DNA of 63,017 nucleotides from Eshraghiella sp964441705 (GCA_964441705.1 CAYTWF010000007.1:1-63017), one strand, 5' to 3'. Counted from the stretch's first letter, positions 24,614-33,138 are shown. A program made the numbers and translations. The notes: generated by a model not told the origin, from the sequence alone.

Positions 24614-25285
24614 CTATGCACCATACTGTGCATAATAATCTTCGATTGCTGATTTTAATGTATCGTTAATTATCACTTGTCCCTTGTATGGTCTGTTATA
24701 CAGATGCTCTACTACCTCTGCCATCGTAACGATTGCCGTAGTCTTCATTCCATATTTCTCTTCTATCTCTACCAGTGCGCTTTTCTCTCCCTGTCCGCGT
24801 TCCATTCTGTCAACGGATACAACAAGACCTATTACATCTACATCACCCTGTGCCTTAATAATAGGAAGAGTCTCATTAATTGAAGTTCCCGCAGTAGTTA
24901 CATCTTCAATTATTACCACCTTATTGCCATCTTCAATCGGACTTCCAAGTAAAATACCCTTATCTCCATGGTCTTTTACTTCTTTTCTGTTAGAACAGTA
25001 TCCAACCTCAGCACCATATTGCTCATCCAGTGCTATTGTTGTTGCAACAGTAAGCGGAATACCTTTGTATGCTGGTCCAAAAAGAATATCAAAATCTGTT
25101 CCATAGGTATTATTAATTGCTGCTGCGTAATATTCGCCTAATTTCTTAAGCTGTGAACCGGTTCTGTAAAAACCTGTGTTAATAAAAAATGGAGTTTTTC
25201 TTCCACTTTTTGTTACGAAATCTCCGAATTTAAGGACCTTGCAGTCTACCATAAATTCGATAAAATCCTTTTTGTACTGTTCCAT
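24614..25285 (-). CDS. pyrE: Orotate phosphoribosyltransferase
   Basis: Converts orotate and PRPP to OMP in UMP synthesis. The PRPP-binding loop VVIIEDVTTAGTSINE is clear, along with SGRKTPFFINTG and GPAYKGIPL. 224 residues. The start MEQYKKD has AGGAGGA ahead. It is the promoter-proximal gene of the run ending in argC and is separated from the other pyr genes by the second HTH/ORF6N cassette. Confidence 0.97.
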   Translation of the reverse strand: MEQYKKDFIEFMVDCKVLKFGDFVTKSGRKTPFFINTGFYRTGSQLKKLGEYYAAAINNTYGTDFDILFGPAYKGIPLTVATTIALDEQYGAEVGYCSNRKEVKDHGDKGILLGSPIEDGNKVVIIEDVTTAGTSINETLPIIKAQGDVDVIGLVVSVDRMERGQGEKSALVEIEEKYGMKTTAIVTMAEVVEHLYNRPYKGQVIINDTLKSAIEDYYAQYGA

Positions 25286-25315
25286 TATATAATTCCTCCT
25301 GACTTGCGGCTTTGT

Positions 25316-25348
25316 GAATCCTTCCTGAATGTAGCATATGAAGGATTC
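25316..25348 (-). promoter_or_regulatory. Stem-loop in the pyrE leader
   Basis: A perfect 9-bp stem (GAATCCTTC/GAAGGATTC) with a 15-nt loop lies in the presumed 5' untranslated region, ending about 30 nt before the pyrE start. No T tract follows, so it is not a terminator. It does not resemble the PyrR-binding loop I know; a regulatory role is only possible. Confidence 0.4.
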
Positions 25349-25362
25349 CAAATATCGCTCCT

Positions 25363-25391
25363 ATTCTACCATATAGCCTTACAATTATCAA
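25363..25391 (-). promoter_or_regulatory. Promoter of the pyrE-pur-argC run
   Basis: On the minus strand TTGATA, a 17-nt spacer and TAGAAT, about 80 nt upstream of pyrE. Confidence 0.7.
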
Positions 25392-25593
25392 TCAGTTTCA
25401 AAAATTGAAGTCTCAAACTAAACATAAGTTTCCTTACATCTGCTTCCTCATTAAAAGTTATTATTCATAGCACTGTTATTCTGTTATCTTGTGTTTCTCT
25501 CTGTAGCCATTTGCTATAGAAATTGAACTCATGCAATCCAAGTTTTTGATATTTCCATAGGATTAATCTGGGCATTGCGACCTTAGCAGGGCA

Positions 25594-25618
25594 CATCATC
25601 CACATTGGTCTGTCCGTG
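25594..25618. repeat. 25-nt repeat, copy 2
   Basis: Identical to 3975-3999. Here it lies about 210 nt downstream of the second ORF6N gene and is followed by hairpin-rich sequence not present at the first locus. Confidence 0.6.
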
Positions 25619-25829
25619 ACGATAGTGCCGTCACTCCCATCCCGAAATCCTCCTTCCGCTCTACGCTCCAGTCTGATTTCACGCAACTCTACCACAATGT
25701 CGTTGTGTCACGACAAGTCCGTTGTGTAGTGGATGATATAGGCAGGTAGTACCTGCTCATGGGCTTCACTTTTTATTCCTTACTTTATTCCCTACTTTTT
25801 CAATTCACAGGTATGGAATAAATGCAGTT

Positions 25830-26789
25830 TCACTTGCTAGCTTCTTCTGTTGATTCTATATCCAACCGTTGCAGAATATCATAAATCACTCCTGAATCAT
25901 TTAACTTACTAATGGCAAAACATTTCTTTCCTGCATCTTTTAAAGATGCACCAATATGATAAGCTTTTTCATTATCAATAATTAAGAATCTGTCATGAAA
26001 TACACCTGTGTATTTCACTTCAACAATCGGATACTGCTGATTAAAAGTTTCTACATCTTTCTCAGACAGTTTTGTTTTCTTGACTGTATAAACAATCACC
26101 GCTACATCTGTTTTCTTCTTCGCCAATACATTCAACGTTCCTACATCAACATAATTATCGACCAACACTATACTCTTTGTTGCACCTCCGATAAGATCAA
26201 TTAGTAGGCTAAATGCATCATATATCTGTCCGTCAAAGAAGATTTTCTGCTGTGACTCTTCATGGTCTGAAATATACGCAAATACCTTATCGAGTTTTTC
26301 ATTCGTTTCATTCTGATAAATAATTTGTTTTTCTTCCATTTCATTCATGCGAGCATATAATAGCGAAGTGTTCGCCATATATTTTCGCATTTCTACAAAA
26401 GTTCGCATAATTCCGATGCTAACATTTACTGCTACATCACTTTTCAATACACTTGATAACATTGAAATTCCTTGTTCTGTGAACACATAGGGCAATGTTC
26501 TTCGTCCACCATACTCATTTTCACTTGAAATGCCAGTTTGGCATTTCAAGTTTGTGTATTCATCTTTTGTTAATTGAAATCTGAAATCTTCTGGAAATCT
26601 ATTCTCATTTCTTTTTACTGCTCTATTCAATGCACCTGTTTCAACTTGATATAATTCTGCTAAATCACTATCAAGCATAACTTGCTTTCCTCTAACAACA
26701 TATATAAGACTTTGAATATATTCCAACTCCACAATATTGTCCAAATCATTGGTTTCCGATTCTGGTAACATAGTATCTTCCTTTTCCAT
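25830..26789 (-). CDS. ORF6N-domain protein with PLD-like C-terminus, copy 2
   Basis: A 319-residue paralog of the protein at 4038-5006. Residues 1-50 and the region from about 135 to the end are nearly identical between copies; most differences fall between about 52 and 130, within the ORF6N DNA-binding domain. The same degenerate PLD-like motif HDRFLIID and GAS follow. An internal palindrome (26523-26551) encodes NLKCQTGIS in the equivalent place. GGAGGG precedes the start. The HTH gene upstream is truncated, so the copy may lack its normal promoter and regulator. Confidence 0.85.
   Translation of the reverse strand: MEKEDTMLPESETNDLDNIVELEYIQSLIYVVRGKQVMLDSDLAELYQVETGALNRAVKRNENRFPEDFRFQLTKDEYTNLKCQTGISSENEYGGRRTLPYVFTEQGISMLSSVLKSDVAVNVSIGIMRTFVEMRKYMANTSLLYARMNEMEEKQIIYQNETNEKLDKVFAYISDHEESQQKIFFDGQIYDAFSLLIDLIGGATKSIVLVDNYVDVGTLNVLAKKKTDVAVIVYTVKKTKLSEKDVETFNQQYPIVEVKYTGVFHDRFLIIDNEKAYHIGASLKDAGKKCFAISKLNDSGVIYDILQRLDIESTEEASK
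26523..26551. repeat. 29-bp palindrome inside the second ORF6N gene
   Basis: Perfect 13-bp arms (ACTTGAAATGCCA and TGGCATTTCAAGT) around GTT. Aligned to 4736-4772, three arm positions differ and each is compensated in the other arm. Located in frame in the ORF6N domain. Confidence 0.95.
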
Positions 26790-26804
26790 CTACCCTCCAA
26801 CCTC

Positions 26805-26835
26805 AACTTGAAGTCACAAATTGTGATTTCAAGTT
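26805..26835. promoter_or_regulatory. 31-bp palindrome upstream of the second ORF6N gene
   Basis: Arms of 15 bases (AACTTGAAGTCACAA and TTGTGATTTCAAGTT) around one base, with a single mismatch. Outer halves ACTTGA/TCAAGT are the same as in both intragenic palindromes. It ends 16 nt before the ORF6N start, a typical operator position. Confidence 0.8.
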
Positions 26836-26852
26836 AATAATCTGTACTTTCT

Positions 26853-26882
26853 ATTTGAGGTCACAATCTGTAGATCTCAAAT
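26853..26882. promoter_or_regulatory. Imperfect palindrome overlapping the HTH remnant stop
   Basis: ATTTGAGGTCACA and a degenerate partner ending CTCAAAT; near copy of 5023-5051 with one extra base in the right arm. It overlaps the stop codon of the truncated HTH gene, as at the first locus. Confidence 0.55.
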
Positions 26883-27035
26883 ACTATCTTTATCACTCTT
26901 GAACTGCTTATCAAATTGCTGTTCATACATAATCTGATACTTAATCAGCCGTGGAATATATTCTGGTGGTTTTCTGCGACCAGCTTCCCATTCTTCTCTT
27001 TCTTGTTCATTAAAATAATCAATAAAAAAGTCCAT
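26877..27035 (-). pseudogene. Truncated HTH gene at the second locus
   Basis: The last 38 residues (from EEWEAGRRKPPEY onward) match the intact HTH protein with few changes, but the first half, including the HTH, is replaced by an unrelated stretch starting MDFFIDYFNEQER. No good ribosome-binding site precedes the first ATG, which sits in the terminator stem of the upstream gene. It is probably inactive and marks the left edge of the inserted cassette. Confidence 0.65.
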
Positions 27036-27064
27036 GCATCTGTATCTTCTACAAACACATGGAC
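27023..27064 (-). terminator. Terminator of the pyr operon end
   Basis: On the minus strand a 7-bp perfect stem GTCCATG/CATGGAC with a 21-nt loop is followed by TTTTTTATT. It lies about 80 nt after the stop of the last gene of the pyrC-pyrF-pyrK-pyrD operon. Confidence 0.6.
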
Positions 27065-27142
27065 AAATCCACTTTTTTAATCAAATTACACCATTTTGCG
27101 ATAAAATACGATAAGTTCTAGGTAAAATGGACAAGCAGAAAA

Positions 27143-28291
27143 TCAATAATTGTATATCTTATAGGTTCCCCATACTCCATTGTGGTCTGAGCCCTTCTCA
27201 TATACCGCCCCTGAGCCCGAGCTTTCCATAGCTATTAACTCGTTGGAATACAAAATATTATCTATTGAACCGGCTCTTCCTGCTGTTAACAGAATCATTC
27301 CAAGCTCTGATAGTGCTGTCTCATCTCCTGCATCCACCTCATCCCGGTGTTCCTCGTAATATTCTATAGCCTCTTCGCAATCCACTGGGTAGGTATTGGT
27401 GGTATTGCCGCTTTCAACCGTTATTCCACCCTTTTGCATCGCTCCAACCAGAGAATTGACCATTGGTGCAAAGCCTGAATTAGTGTCAAAAGAGCCATTG
27501 GAGCCTACCTCAGTATTCTGCATACCAACATAGGTGCCATCCTCCCAGGTTCCTGTAAACAATCCGTCCGCAGTAAAAATATTCTGTGAAACATAATATC
27601 TCATTATATTATTAAAATCACCGGCAGCAATTACAGGATACCCCTGATTCAAAAGCTCCACAGCCATATCATATATATACTGTCCCTGCTGTGCATTCTG
27701 TACAATATCTGCCCATTCAAGATGCAGTGAGATAAAATAGAATTCGGTTCCATCAGCTACAGTTCTAAAATGTGATACCATACAATAGCGTACCGTTCCA
27801 TATCCATCATAGGAATTGCCGCCGCTAAGTGCTGTACTTGTCTGATCAAGCAGCTCCAGTGTATCCGTATTGTATAGCACTCCTATTCCCAGACCTGCAT
27901 ATTCATCCTGCCCAACGGCTGTAAATCTGTAGCTTGTATTCTGTGTAACCTGCTCCAGACTGTCCTTCCACACCTGCACCACCTCTTCAAAGGCGCATAC
28001 ATCATAATGGTTCTCAGTCACCGCGTCCATTACCTTCTGGGCATTATCAACAGATGCCATTGCAGACAGCAGATTATAGGTCAATACTGAAACCTCCGAT
28101 TCAGAAACAGGCTTTGGTGCATCAGTTTCCTGTTCTGGAGTTGTCTCATCATCGATTATATACGTGGTGCTTTCAGTTGTATTATCTTTTGTTATACTAT
28201 CCTTTTCATCAGACTTTCTGCAGCCTGATATGCAAACGGCCAGCATTAATATTAATACTGGCACTAAAATATTTCTTTTGTATTTTATCAT
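27143..28291 (-). CDS. Exported endonuclease/exonuclease/phosphatase-family lipoprotein
   Basis: A 382-residue lipoprotein (lipobox ISGC, Cys about residue 24), followed by a Thr/Glu linker and an EEP-fold phosphodiesterase domain. Family residues are LTYNLL near the start of the domain, the metal Glu in FEEV, AAGDFNN and the final SDHNGVWG. It could act on nucleic acids or phosphoesters outside the cell. Its ATG overlaps the pyrD stop (ATGA), so it is cotranslated at the end of the pyrimidine operon; a nucleotide-scavenging role fits the context but is inference. Confidence 0.82.
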   Translation of the reverse strand: MIKYKRNILVPVLILMLAVCISGCRKSDEKDSITKDNTTESTTYIIDDETTPEQETDAPKPVSESEVSVLTYNLLSAMASVDNAQKVMDAVTENHYDVCAFEEVVQVWKDSLEQVTQNTSYRFTAVGQDEYAGLGIGVLYNTDTLELLDQTSTALSGGNSYDGYGTVRYCMVSHFRTVADGTEFYFISLHLEWADIVQNAQQGQYIYDMAVELLNQGYPVIAAGDFNNIMRYYVSQNIFTADGLFTGTWEDGTYVGMQNTEVGSNGSFDTNSGFAPMVNSLVGAMQKGGITVESGNTTNTYPVDCEEAIEYYEEHRDEVDAGDETALSELGMILLTAGRAGSIDNILYSNELIAMESSGSGAVYEKGSDHNGVWGTYKIYNY

Positions 28292-29190
28292 TTTACAATT
28301 CCTATTAATGAATTAATATCGTCGACACCTTTTTGTGCCATGTACTTCTCAATTCCGTCTATTACCTCAAGTGTTGTCCTTGGATTATGGAAATTAGCTG
28401 TTCCGACAGATACCGCTGTTGCTCCCGCAAGAATGAATTCAAGAGCATCCTCTGCGGTAGCGATTCCACCCATTCCAATTATTGGAATCTTAACTGCATT
28501 AGCAACCTGATATACCATTCTTACTGCAACAGGCTTAACGGCAGGTCCGGAAAGTCCACCTGTCTTATTGGCTACTGCAAAGGTCTGTCGATTAATATCT
28601 ATCTTCATACCTGTTATAGTATTAATAAGTGATACTACATCAGCTCCGCCAGCCTCTGCTGCCCTTGCCATCTCTGTAATATCGGTTACATTAGGACTAA
28701 GCTTCATAATTACAGGCTGCTTAGCTACTTTTTTGATGGCACTGGTAATGTGTTCAACATTGGCAGCATTCTGTCCAAATGCAATTCCACCCTCTTTCAC
28801 ATTAGGGCAGGATATATTAATCTCCAGCATATCAACAGGCTCATCTGCAAGTCTTTCGACCACCTCAAGATAGTCCTGTTCTGAATGTCCGCATACATTA
28901 ACAATTATTCTGGTATCGTACTGCTTGAGAAATGGAATATCACGCTTACAAAAAACATCTATTCCAGGGTTCTGTAATCCTATTGCATTAATCATTCCGC
29001 CATAGGTTTCAGCAATCCTTGGTGTTGGATTACCCGGCCATGGCACATTGGCTACACCTTTGGTTACCACAGCACCCAGCTTACTTAAGTTAACAAATTC
29101 TGAATATTCCATACCTGAGCCAAAGGTTCCTGAGGCTGTCATTACAGGATTATTAAGCTCTACTCCGGCAAGATTAACTTTTGTGTTCAT
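28288..29190 (-). CDS. pyrD: Dihydroorotate dehydrogenase B, catalytic subunit
   Basis: Class 1B FMN enzyme oxidising dihydroorotate, paired with the PyrK electron-transfer subunit. The active-site loop NISCPNVKEGG carries the catalytic cysteine; PVIMKLSPNVTDI and IIGMGGIATAEDALEF are FMN-binding regions. 300 residues. Overlaps pyrK by one base. Confidence 0.97.
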   Translation of the reverse strand: MNTKVNLAGVELNNPVMTASGTFGSGMEYSEFVNLSKLGAVVTKGVANVPWPGNPTPRIAETYGGMINAIGLQNPGIDVFCKRDIPFLKQYDTRIIVNVCGHSEQDYLEVVERLADEPVDMLEINISCPNVKEGGIAFGQNAANVEHITSAIKKVAKQPVIMKLSPNVTDITEMARAAEAGGADVVSLINTITGMKIDINRQTFAVANKTGGLSGPAVKPVAVRMVYQVANAVKIPIIGMGGIATAEDALEFILAGATAVSVGTANFHNPRTTLEVIDGIEKYMAQKGVDDINSLIGIVK

Positions 29191-29951
29191 TACAGTTCCA
29201 CCTCCGTTGCATTGAATACAGGTCCGTCCTTACAGATTCTTTTGTTATGAACCATTGAATGGTCATCTGTCTCTGTTGACTGACATACGCATGCAAGACA
29301 GGCTCCAATTCCACAGGCCATCTTTTCCTCAAGAGAAAGCCATGCTTCAATATTATTCTCCACAGCATACTCTTTAACTGCACGAAGCATTGGGGTTGGT
29401 CCACAGGCATATATTACCTCTCCGGTAATATTGTTAGCCTTAATAGCATCTATTACCGTTCCGTGAGTTCCAAGACTTCCATCATCTGTTGCAATTGTAA
29501 CATCTCCATACACCTTTAGCTCTTTATCAAGAAAAGTATCGCTGTTGCGGTAGCCCACTACTATATTTTTATCATCATATATTCTCTTTGAAAGCTCCAG
29601 CATTGGAGGAATTCCAATTCCACCACCTATAAGGATTGCTTTTTTGCCCTCCTGAATTGGGAAGCCATTGCCGAGGGGGCCCAGTATATGTATACTCTCA
29701 CCTGCCTTATATTCAGAGAACTGCTGGGTTCCCTTTCCTGCAATTCTATACACTATTCTAAGTCTTTGTCCATCTGTTTCGCAGATACTTATTGGTCTTG
29801 GTAAAAGCTTTGAAGCATCCCTGGTATATATAGATATAAACTGGCCTGGAACTGCTTTTTCCGCAATGTTCACAGTCTTAATCCACATGTTATATACGCC
29901 GTCAGATATCTGCTCCTGGCTTTCTATTACTGCATTTTCATCAAATTTCAT
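29190..29951 (-). CDS. pyrK: Dihydroorotate dehydrogenase B, electron-transfer subunit
   Basis: FAD and 2Fe-2S protein passing electrons from PyrD to NAD. The ferredoxin-reductase-like domain shows RPISI and IGGGIGIPPM; the cluster ligands lie in CGIGACLACVC plus a later cysteine near the C-terminus (NKRICKDGP). 253 residues. Confidence 0.96.
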   Translation of the reverse strand: MKFDENAVIESQEQISDGVYNMWIKTVNIAEKAVPGQFISIYTRDASKLLPRPISICETDGQRLRIVYRIAGKGTQQFSEYKAGESIHILGPLGNGFPIQEGKKAILIGGGIGIPPMLELSKRIYDDKNIVVGYRNSDTFLDKELKVYGDVTIATDDGSLGTHGTVIDAIKANNITGEVIYACGPTPMLRAVKEYAVENNIEAWLSLEEKMACGIGACLACVCQSTETDDHSMVHNKRICKDGPVFNATEVEL

Positions 29952-29959
29952 ATTAATTC

Positions 29960-30877
29960 CTACCTTGCGCTGTTAATATCATTAATCATATCTATTGCTG
30001 CCTGTCTTGATGCGTCTGCATAAGCCTCTGCACCAAAACGTGCATACTTCTCCTGCTTGTAAGCACATATAATTCCTCTTGAGCTGTTGACAATCGCGCC
30101 CAGTCCATCCTCATTAAAATAATGAACAAGGTCCTTACCCTGTCCACCCTGTGCACCATAGCCTGGTACAAGGATAAGTGTCTTTGGCATTAGCTTACGA
30201 AGTATTTTACCCTGTTCCGGATATGTAGCTCCCACAACTGCTCCAACATAGCTATATCCGTCACCCATACACTCCTCACCCCAACGAGCTACCTGCTCGC
30301 CAACATGTTCATATAATGGTCTTCCATCAATAAGTCTATCCTGGAATTCACCGCTTGAAGGGTTAGATGTCTTTACAAGAATAAAAATACCTTTTTTCTC
30401 TTCATTACATACCTTAAGGAAAGGCTTAATTCCATCTGTTCCAAGATATGGATTAACTGTAGCGAAATCTTCATCAAATGGCACATAAGACTTTGAGCCA
30501 ATCTTTACTGTTCCAAGATGTCCAACCGCATATGCTTCGGATGTTGAGCCGATATCGCCTCTCTTAACATCACCAATGACTACAAGGTCTTTTGCCTTAC
30601 AGTAATCAACTGTACGCTTGAAAGCCTTAACACCCTCAACACCGAACTGCTCATACATAGCTATCTGTGGCTTAACTGCTGGAACAATATCATAGATTGC
30701 ATCTACTATGCCCTTATTGTATTCAAAAATAGCCTCTGCTGCCCCTTCAAGTGTCTCACCATATTCTGCAAAAGCTTTATTAAGAATATGCTCTGGTACA
30801 TAAGAGAGCATTGGATCAAGTCCAACAACTACAGGTGCATTCATTTTTCTCATTTTGTCATTAAGTTTGTTAATCAT
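29960..30877 (-). CDS. pyrF: Orotidine 5'-phosphate decarboxylase
   Basis: Final step to UMP. VVGLDPML at the N-terminus, the catalytic DVKRGDIGST and LVPGYGAQGG are clear. At 305 residues it is the longer type-2 enzyme. Overlaps the pyrC stop by one base. Confidence 0.97.
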   Translation of the reverse strand: MINKLNDKMRKMNAPVVVGLDPMLSYVPEHILNKAFAEYGETLEGAAEAIFEYNKGIVDAIYDIVPAVKPQIAMYEQFGVEGVKAFKRTVDYCKAKDLVVIGDVKRGDIGSTSEAYAVGHLGTVKIGSKSYVPFDEDFATVNPYLGTDGIKPFLKVCNEEKKGIFILVKTSNPSSGEFQDRLIDGRPLYEHVGEQVARWGEECMGDGYSYVGAVVGATYPEQGKILRKLMPKTLILVPGYGAQGGQGKDLVHYFNEDGLGAIVNSSRGIICAYKQEKYARFGAEAYADASRQAAIDMINDINSAR

Positions 30878-32163
30878 CAGTTGTTCTCCTTATATTCATA
30901 TATTATGTTACCACCGGCAATAGTCATCATTACACGTCCGTGTACCCTGCGACCATCAAATGGTGTATTGTGACCCATTGATACAAAATCTTTTCTATCT
31001 ATTACAAACTCAGCCTCCGGATTCATGATAGTAATATCCGCCGGTCTTCCAGGCAAAAGAGTTCCTCTGTCAATTCCGATAATCTGTGCGGGATTATAGC
31101 TCATTTTCTCAACCATCTGCATTGGTGTAAGAATCCCTGTTCTAACCAGCTCTGAATAGGTAAGACACAGGCTTGTCTCAAGTCCTGTAATTCCAAACGG
31201 TGCGTTGGCAATCGGTCTTAGCTTCTCTTCTTCAGAATGAGGTGCATGGTCTGTGGAAATTGCATCCATTACGTTGTTCTTAAGTCCCAAAATAAGTGCC
31301 TCAACATCGGCCTTGCTTCTAAGAGGTGGATTCATCTTATAGTCCGCATTATCTTCTATGATATCTTCATCGCATAATGTAAAATGATGTGGGCACACTT
31401 CTCCCGTCACTTTTACTCCGTCAGCTTTTGCAGCTTCAATCATTTTGACGCTGTCAGCTGTTGAACAATGACATAAATGAAGCCTGCAGCCTGTTTCCTT
31501 TGCCAAAAGAATATCTCTGGCAACAATTACATCCTCTACTGCATTAGTAATTCCCTTAACTCCCAATCTTCTGGATGTCTCGCTCTCATTAAGTGCCCCA
31601 CCAGCTACCATATTCTTATCTTCACAATGTGCCAGAACGGTCATGTTACACTGGGCTGCCACCTTCATTGCCTCCCTGTAGACCTGGGCATTCATTACTG
31701 ACTTTCCATCTTCACTTATAGCCACTACGCCTTCATCATGGAGAGCTTTAATATCTGTAGGTGTAATACCCTCCTGTCCCATTGTAACAGCAGCAACCTG
31801 AAGGACATTAATCTGTGAATCGCGTTTGATAATCTCATTAATATGTCTGATAATCTCTATGCTATCTGCTACCGGTCTTGTATTAGGCATAGGAAGTACT
31901 GTTGTTACGCCACCTCTTGCCGCTGCCATTGACCCAGTCTTAATTGTCTCCTTATATTCAAATCCAGGTTCTCTGAAATGAACATGAAGGTCTACAAGTC
32001 CTGGCATAACAAAACATCCGGAAGCGTCAACTACAATACTGCTGTCTGATTGAATATTCTTGTCAACACTGACAATTACTCCATTCTCTATCAGAACGTC
32101 ATAGCTACCATCTTTACCGGATGCCGGATCTATTACTCTGCCATTTTTAATTATTATTCCCAT
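30877..32163 (-). CDS. pyrC: Dihydroorotase
   Basis: Zinc amidohydrolase closing carbamoyl-aspartate. Metal ligands lie in DLHVHFREPG and AHCED; the later GEVCPHHFTL and STDHAPHS are also typical. 428 residues, class I type. Confidence 0.97.
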   Translation of the reverse strand: MGIIIKNGRVIDPASGKDGSYDVLIENGVIVSVDKNIQSDSSIVVDASGCFVMPGLVDLHVHFREPGFEYKETIKTGSMAAARGGVTTVLPMPNTRPVADSIEIIRHINEIIKRDSQINVLQVAAVTMGQEGITPTDIKALHDEGVVAISEDGKSVMNAQVYREAMKVAAQCNMTVLAHCEDKNMVAGGALNESETSRRLGVKGITNAVEDVIVARDILLAKETGCRLHLCHCSTADSVKMIEAAKADGVKVTGEVCPHHFTLCDEDIIEDNADYKMNPPLRSKADVEALILGLKNNVMDAISTDHAPHSEEEKLRPIANAPFGITGLETSLCLTYSELVRTGILTPMQMVEKMSYNPAQIIGIDRGTLLPGRPADITIMNPEAEFVIDRKDFVSMGHNTPFDGRRVHGRVMMTIAGGNIIYEYKENN

Positions 32164-32187
32164 CGCTGGTCTCCTTGAATTAATGTG

Positions 32188-32586
32188 TTAAATTACTCCT
32201 GCCTCACTCATATCCTTAAGCATTGGCTGATTCTGAACATAATCTCCAAGTTCTTCTGCTTTGACCCATTTATAATCGTATAAATCCTCTGATAAAATAA
32301 CTGGCTCATCATCTGCATCACACAGAAAGGCAATTCCAAGATATTTGCTGTCACCAAGGGAATATACCCATGTATAAGGAATGCTTGTTATGGATGCATA
32401 TATACCTGTGCTTTCATGCACATATCTTAGGCAGGCGCCCTCCGGAGTCTCACCATCCTCAATCATCGTATCCAGGAACTCCCACTGGTATGGCTCTTCA
32501 ATTCTGTCATCATACCATTTCTTAACAATCAGAAATTCATCCTCATGCTTAATAATACCTTTAATCTTTATAAAGTATCTATCCAT
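32188..32586 (-). CDS. NUDIX-fold protein with degenerate Nudix box
   Basis: A 132-residue protein with NUDIX-like layout (EFLIVKKWYDDR, WEFLDTMIEDGETPEGA). The catalytic box reads RYVHES in place of REUXEE, losing two metal-binding acidic residues, so hydrolysis is questionable. It lies between the zinc-ribbon gene and pyrC, as the second gene of the operon, and may be a regulator or ligand-binding protein. Sequence support for the family is moderate. Confidence 0.75.
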   Translation of the reverse strand: MDRYFIKIKGIIKHEDEFLIVKKWYDDRIEEPYQWEFLDTMIEDGETPEGACLRYVHESTGIYASITSIPYTWVYSLGDSKYLGIAFLCDADDEPVILSEDLYDYKWVKAEELGDYVQNQPMLKDMSEAGVI

Positions 32587-32618
32587 ATATTTGCCTCTTT
32601 AATGTGTATCACTTTGAA

Positions 32619-33074
32619 TCAGATTCGTTTCTTATCTCTGCCAAGGAACCGCATTTTGCCTTCCTCTTTGTTAATTCTACGTCTTGGGACTTCACCCGCT
32701 TCAACAATTCCCTGCAGCTGTTTGGACAGCTTAAGCGCACATTCAGGACAGAATCGTCCAAATCGGATGTCACGTCCACATTTCTCGCACTTAATATATA
32801 CCTTAGAACCTTCAGGTATCTCTACTCTTCCCTGTCTGAGGTAATTATTAATCTTATTAATTGATACTCCGGTTCCCTCTGCTATGACAATTGCTGGAGA
32901 AGGGCCATTAACATCTATAAATCTGCATATCTTACCAAAATCATCATATTCTGAATGACCACATTTACTGCATCTGTATTCACCACGGGATACATAGGTA
33001 AGACCGCCTCCACAAACAGAGCACGCAGATGGCTTTTCTTCCCACTGTAACTCCTGTTTAAGATTATCTCCCAT
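32619..33074 (-). CDS. Zinc-ribbon/HTH protein of the TIGR03826 (flagellar-region) type
   Basis: A 151-residue protein with two cysteine pairs at the N-terminus (ACSVCGG, YRCSKCGHS), a central HTH-like segment (GTGVSINKINNYLRQGRVEI) and another zinc pair (IKCEKCGRDI, FCPECALKL). The layout matches the YvyF-like family found in flagellar gene clusters, but no flagellar genes are nearby. First gene of the pyr operon; GGAGGT precedes the ATG. Confidence 0.75.
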   Translation of the reverse strand: MGDNLKQELQWEEKPSACSVCGGGLTYVSRGEYRCSKCGHSEYDDFGKICRFIDVNGPSPAIVIAEGTGVSINKINNYLRQGRVEIPEGSKVYIKCEKCGRDIRFGRFCPECALKLSKQLQGIVEAGEVPRRRINKEEGKMRFLGRDKKRI

Positions 33075-33138
33075 ACTACCTCCATCACACCTTGCGTGAC
33101 ATAAGCGTCCATACCAGCCAAGGTCAAAATCTAGTGTA

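Larger units (their letters stand above)
25352..25829. other. Intergenic stretch between pyrE and the second ORF6N gene
   Basis: Contains the pyrE promoter (25363-25391), the 25-nt repeat copy (25594-25618), two short perfect hairpins (GTGACG-N7-CGTCAC at about 25615-25633 and GTCGT-type at about 25698-25713) and no credible gene. A 76-codon open frame at 25465-25695 has no ribosome-binding site. The hairpins and higher G+C between about 25590 and 25740 look like the end of a former mobile element. Confidence 0.5.
26790..27142. other. Intergenic stretch with palindromes, HTH debris and terminator
   Basis: Between the second ORF6N gene and the exported phosphodiesterase gene. It holds two palindromes (26805-26835, 26853-26882), the truncated HTH gene and the terminator at 27023-27064. 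The rest (27065-27142) shows nothing recognisable. Confidence 0.55.

Noticed and set aside
25465..25695. A 76-codon minus-strand open frame downstream of the second ORF6N gene
   Set aside because: No ribosome-binding site, no recognised family, and it spans the repeat and hairpins; treated as element debris.
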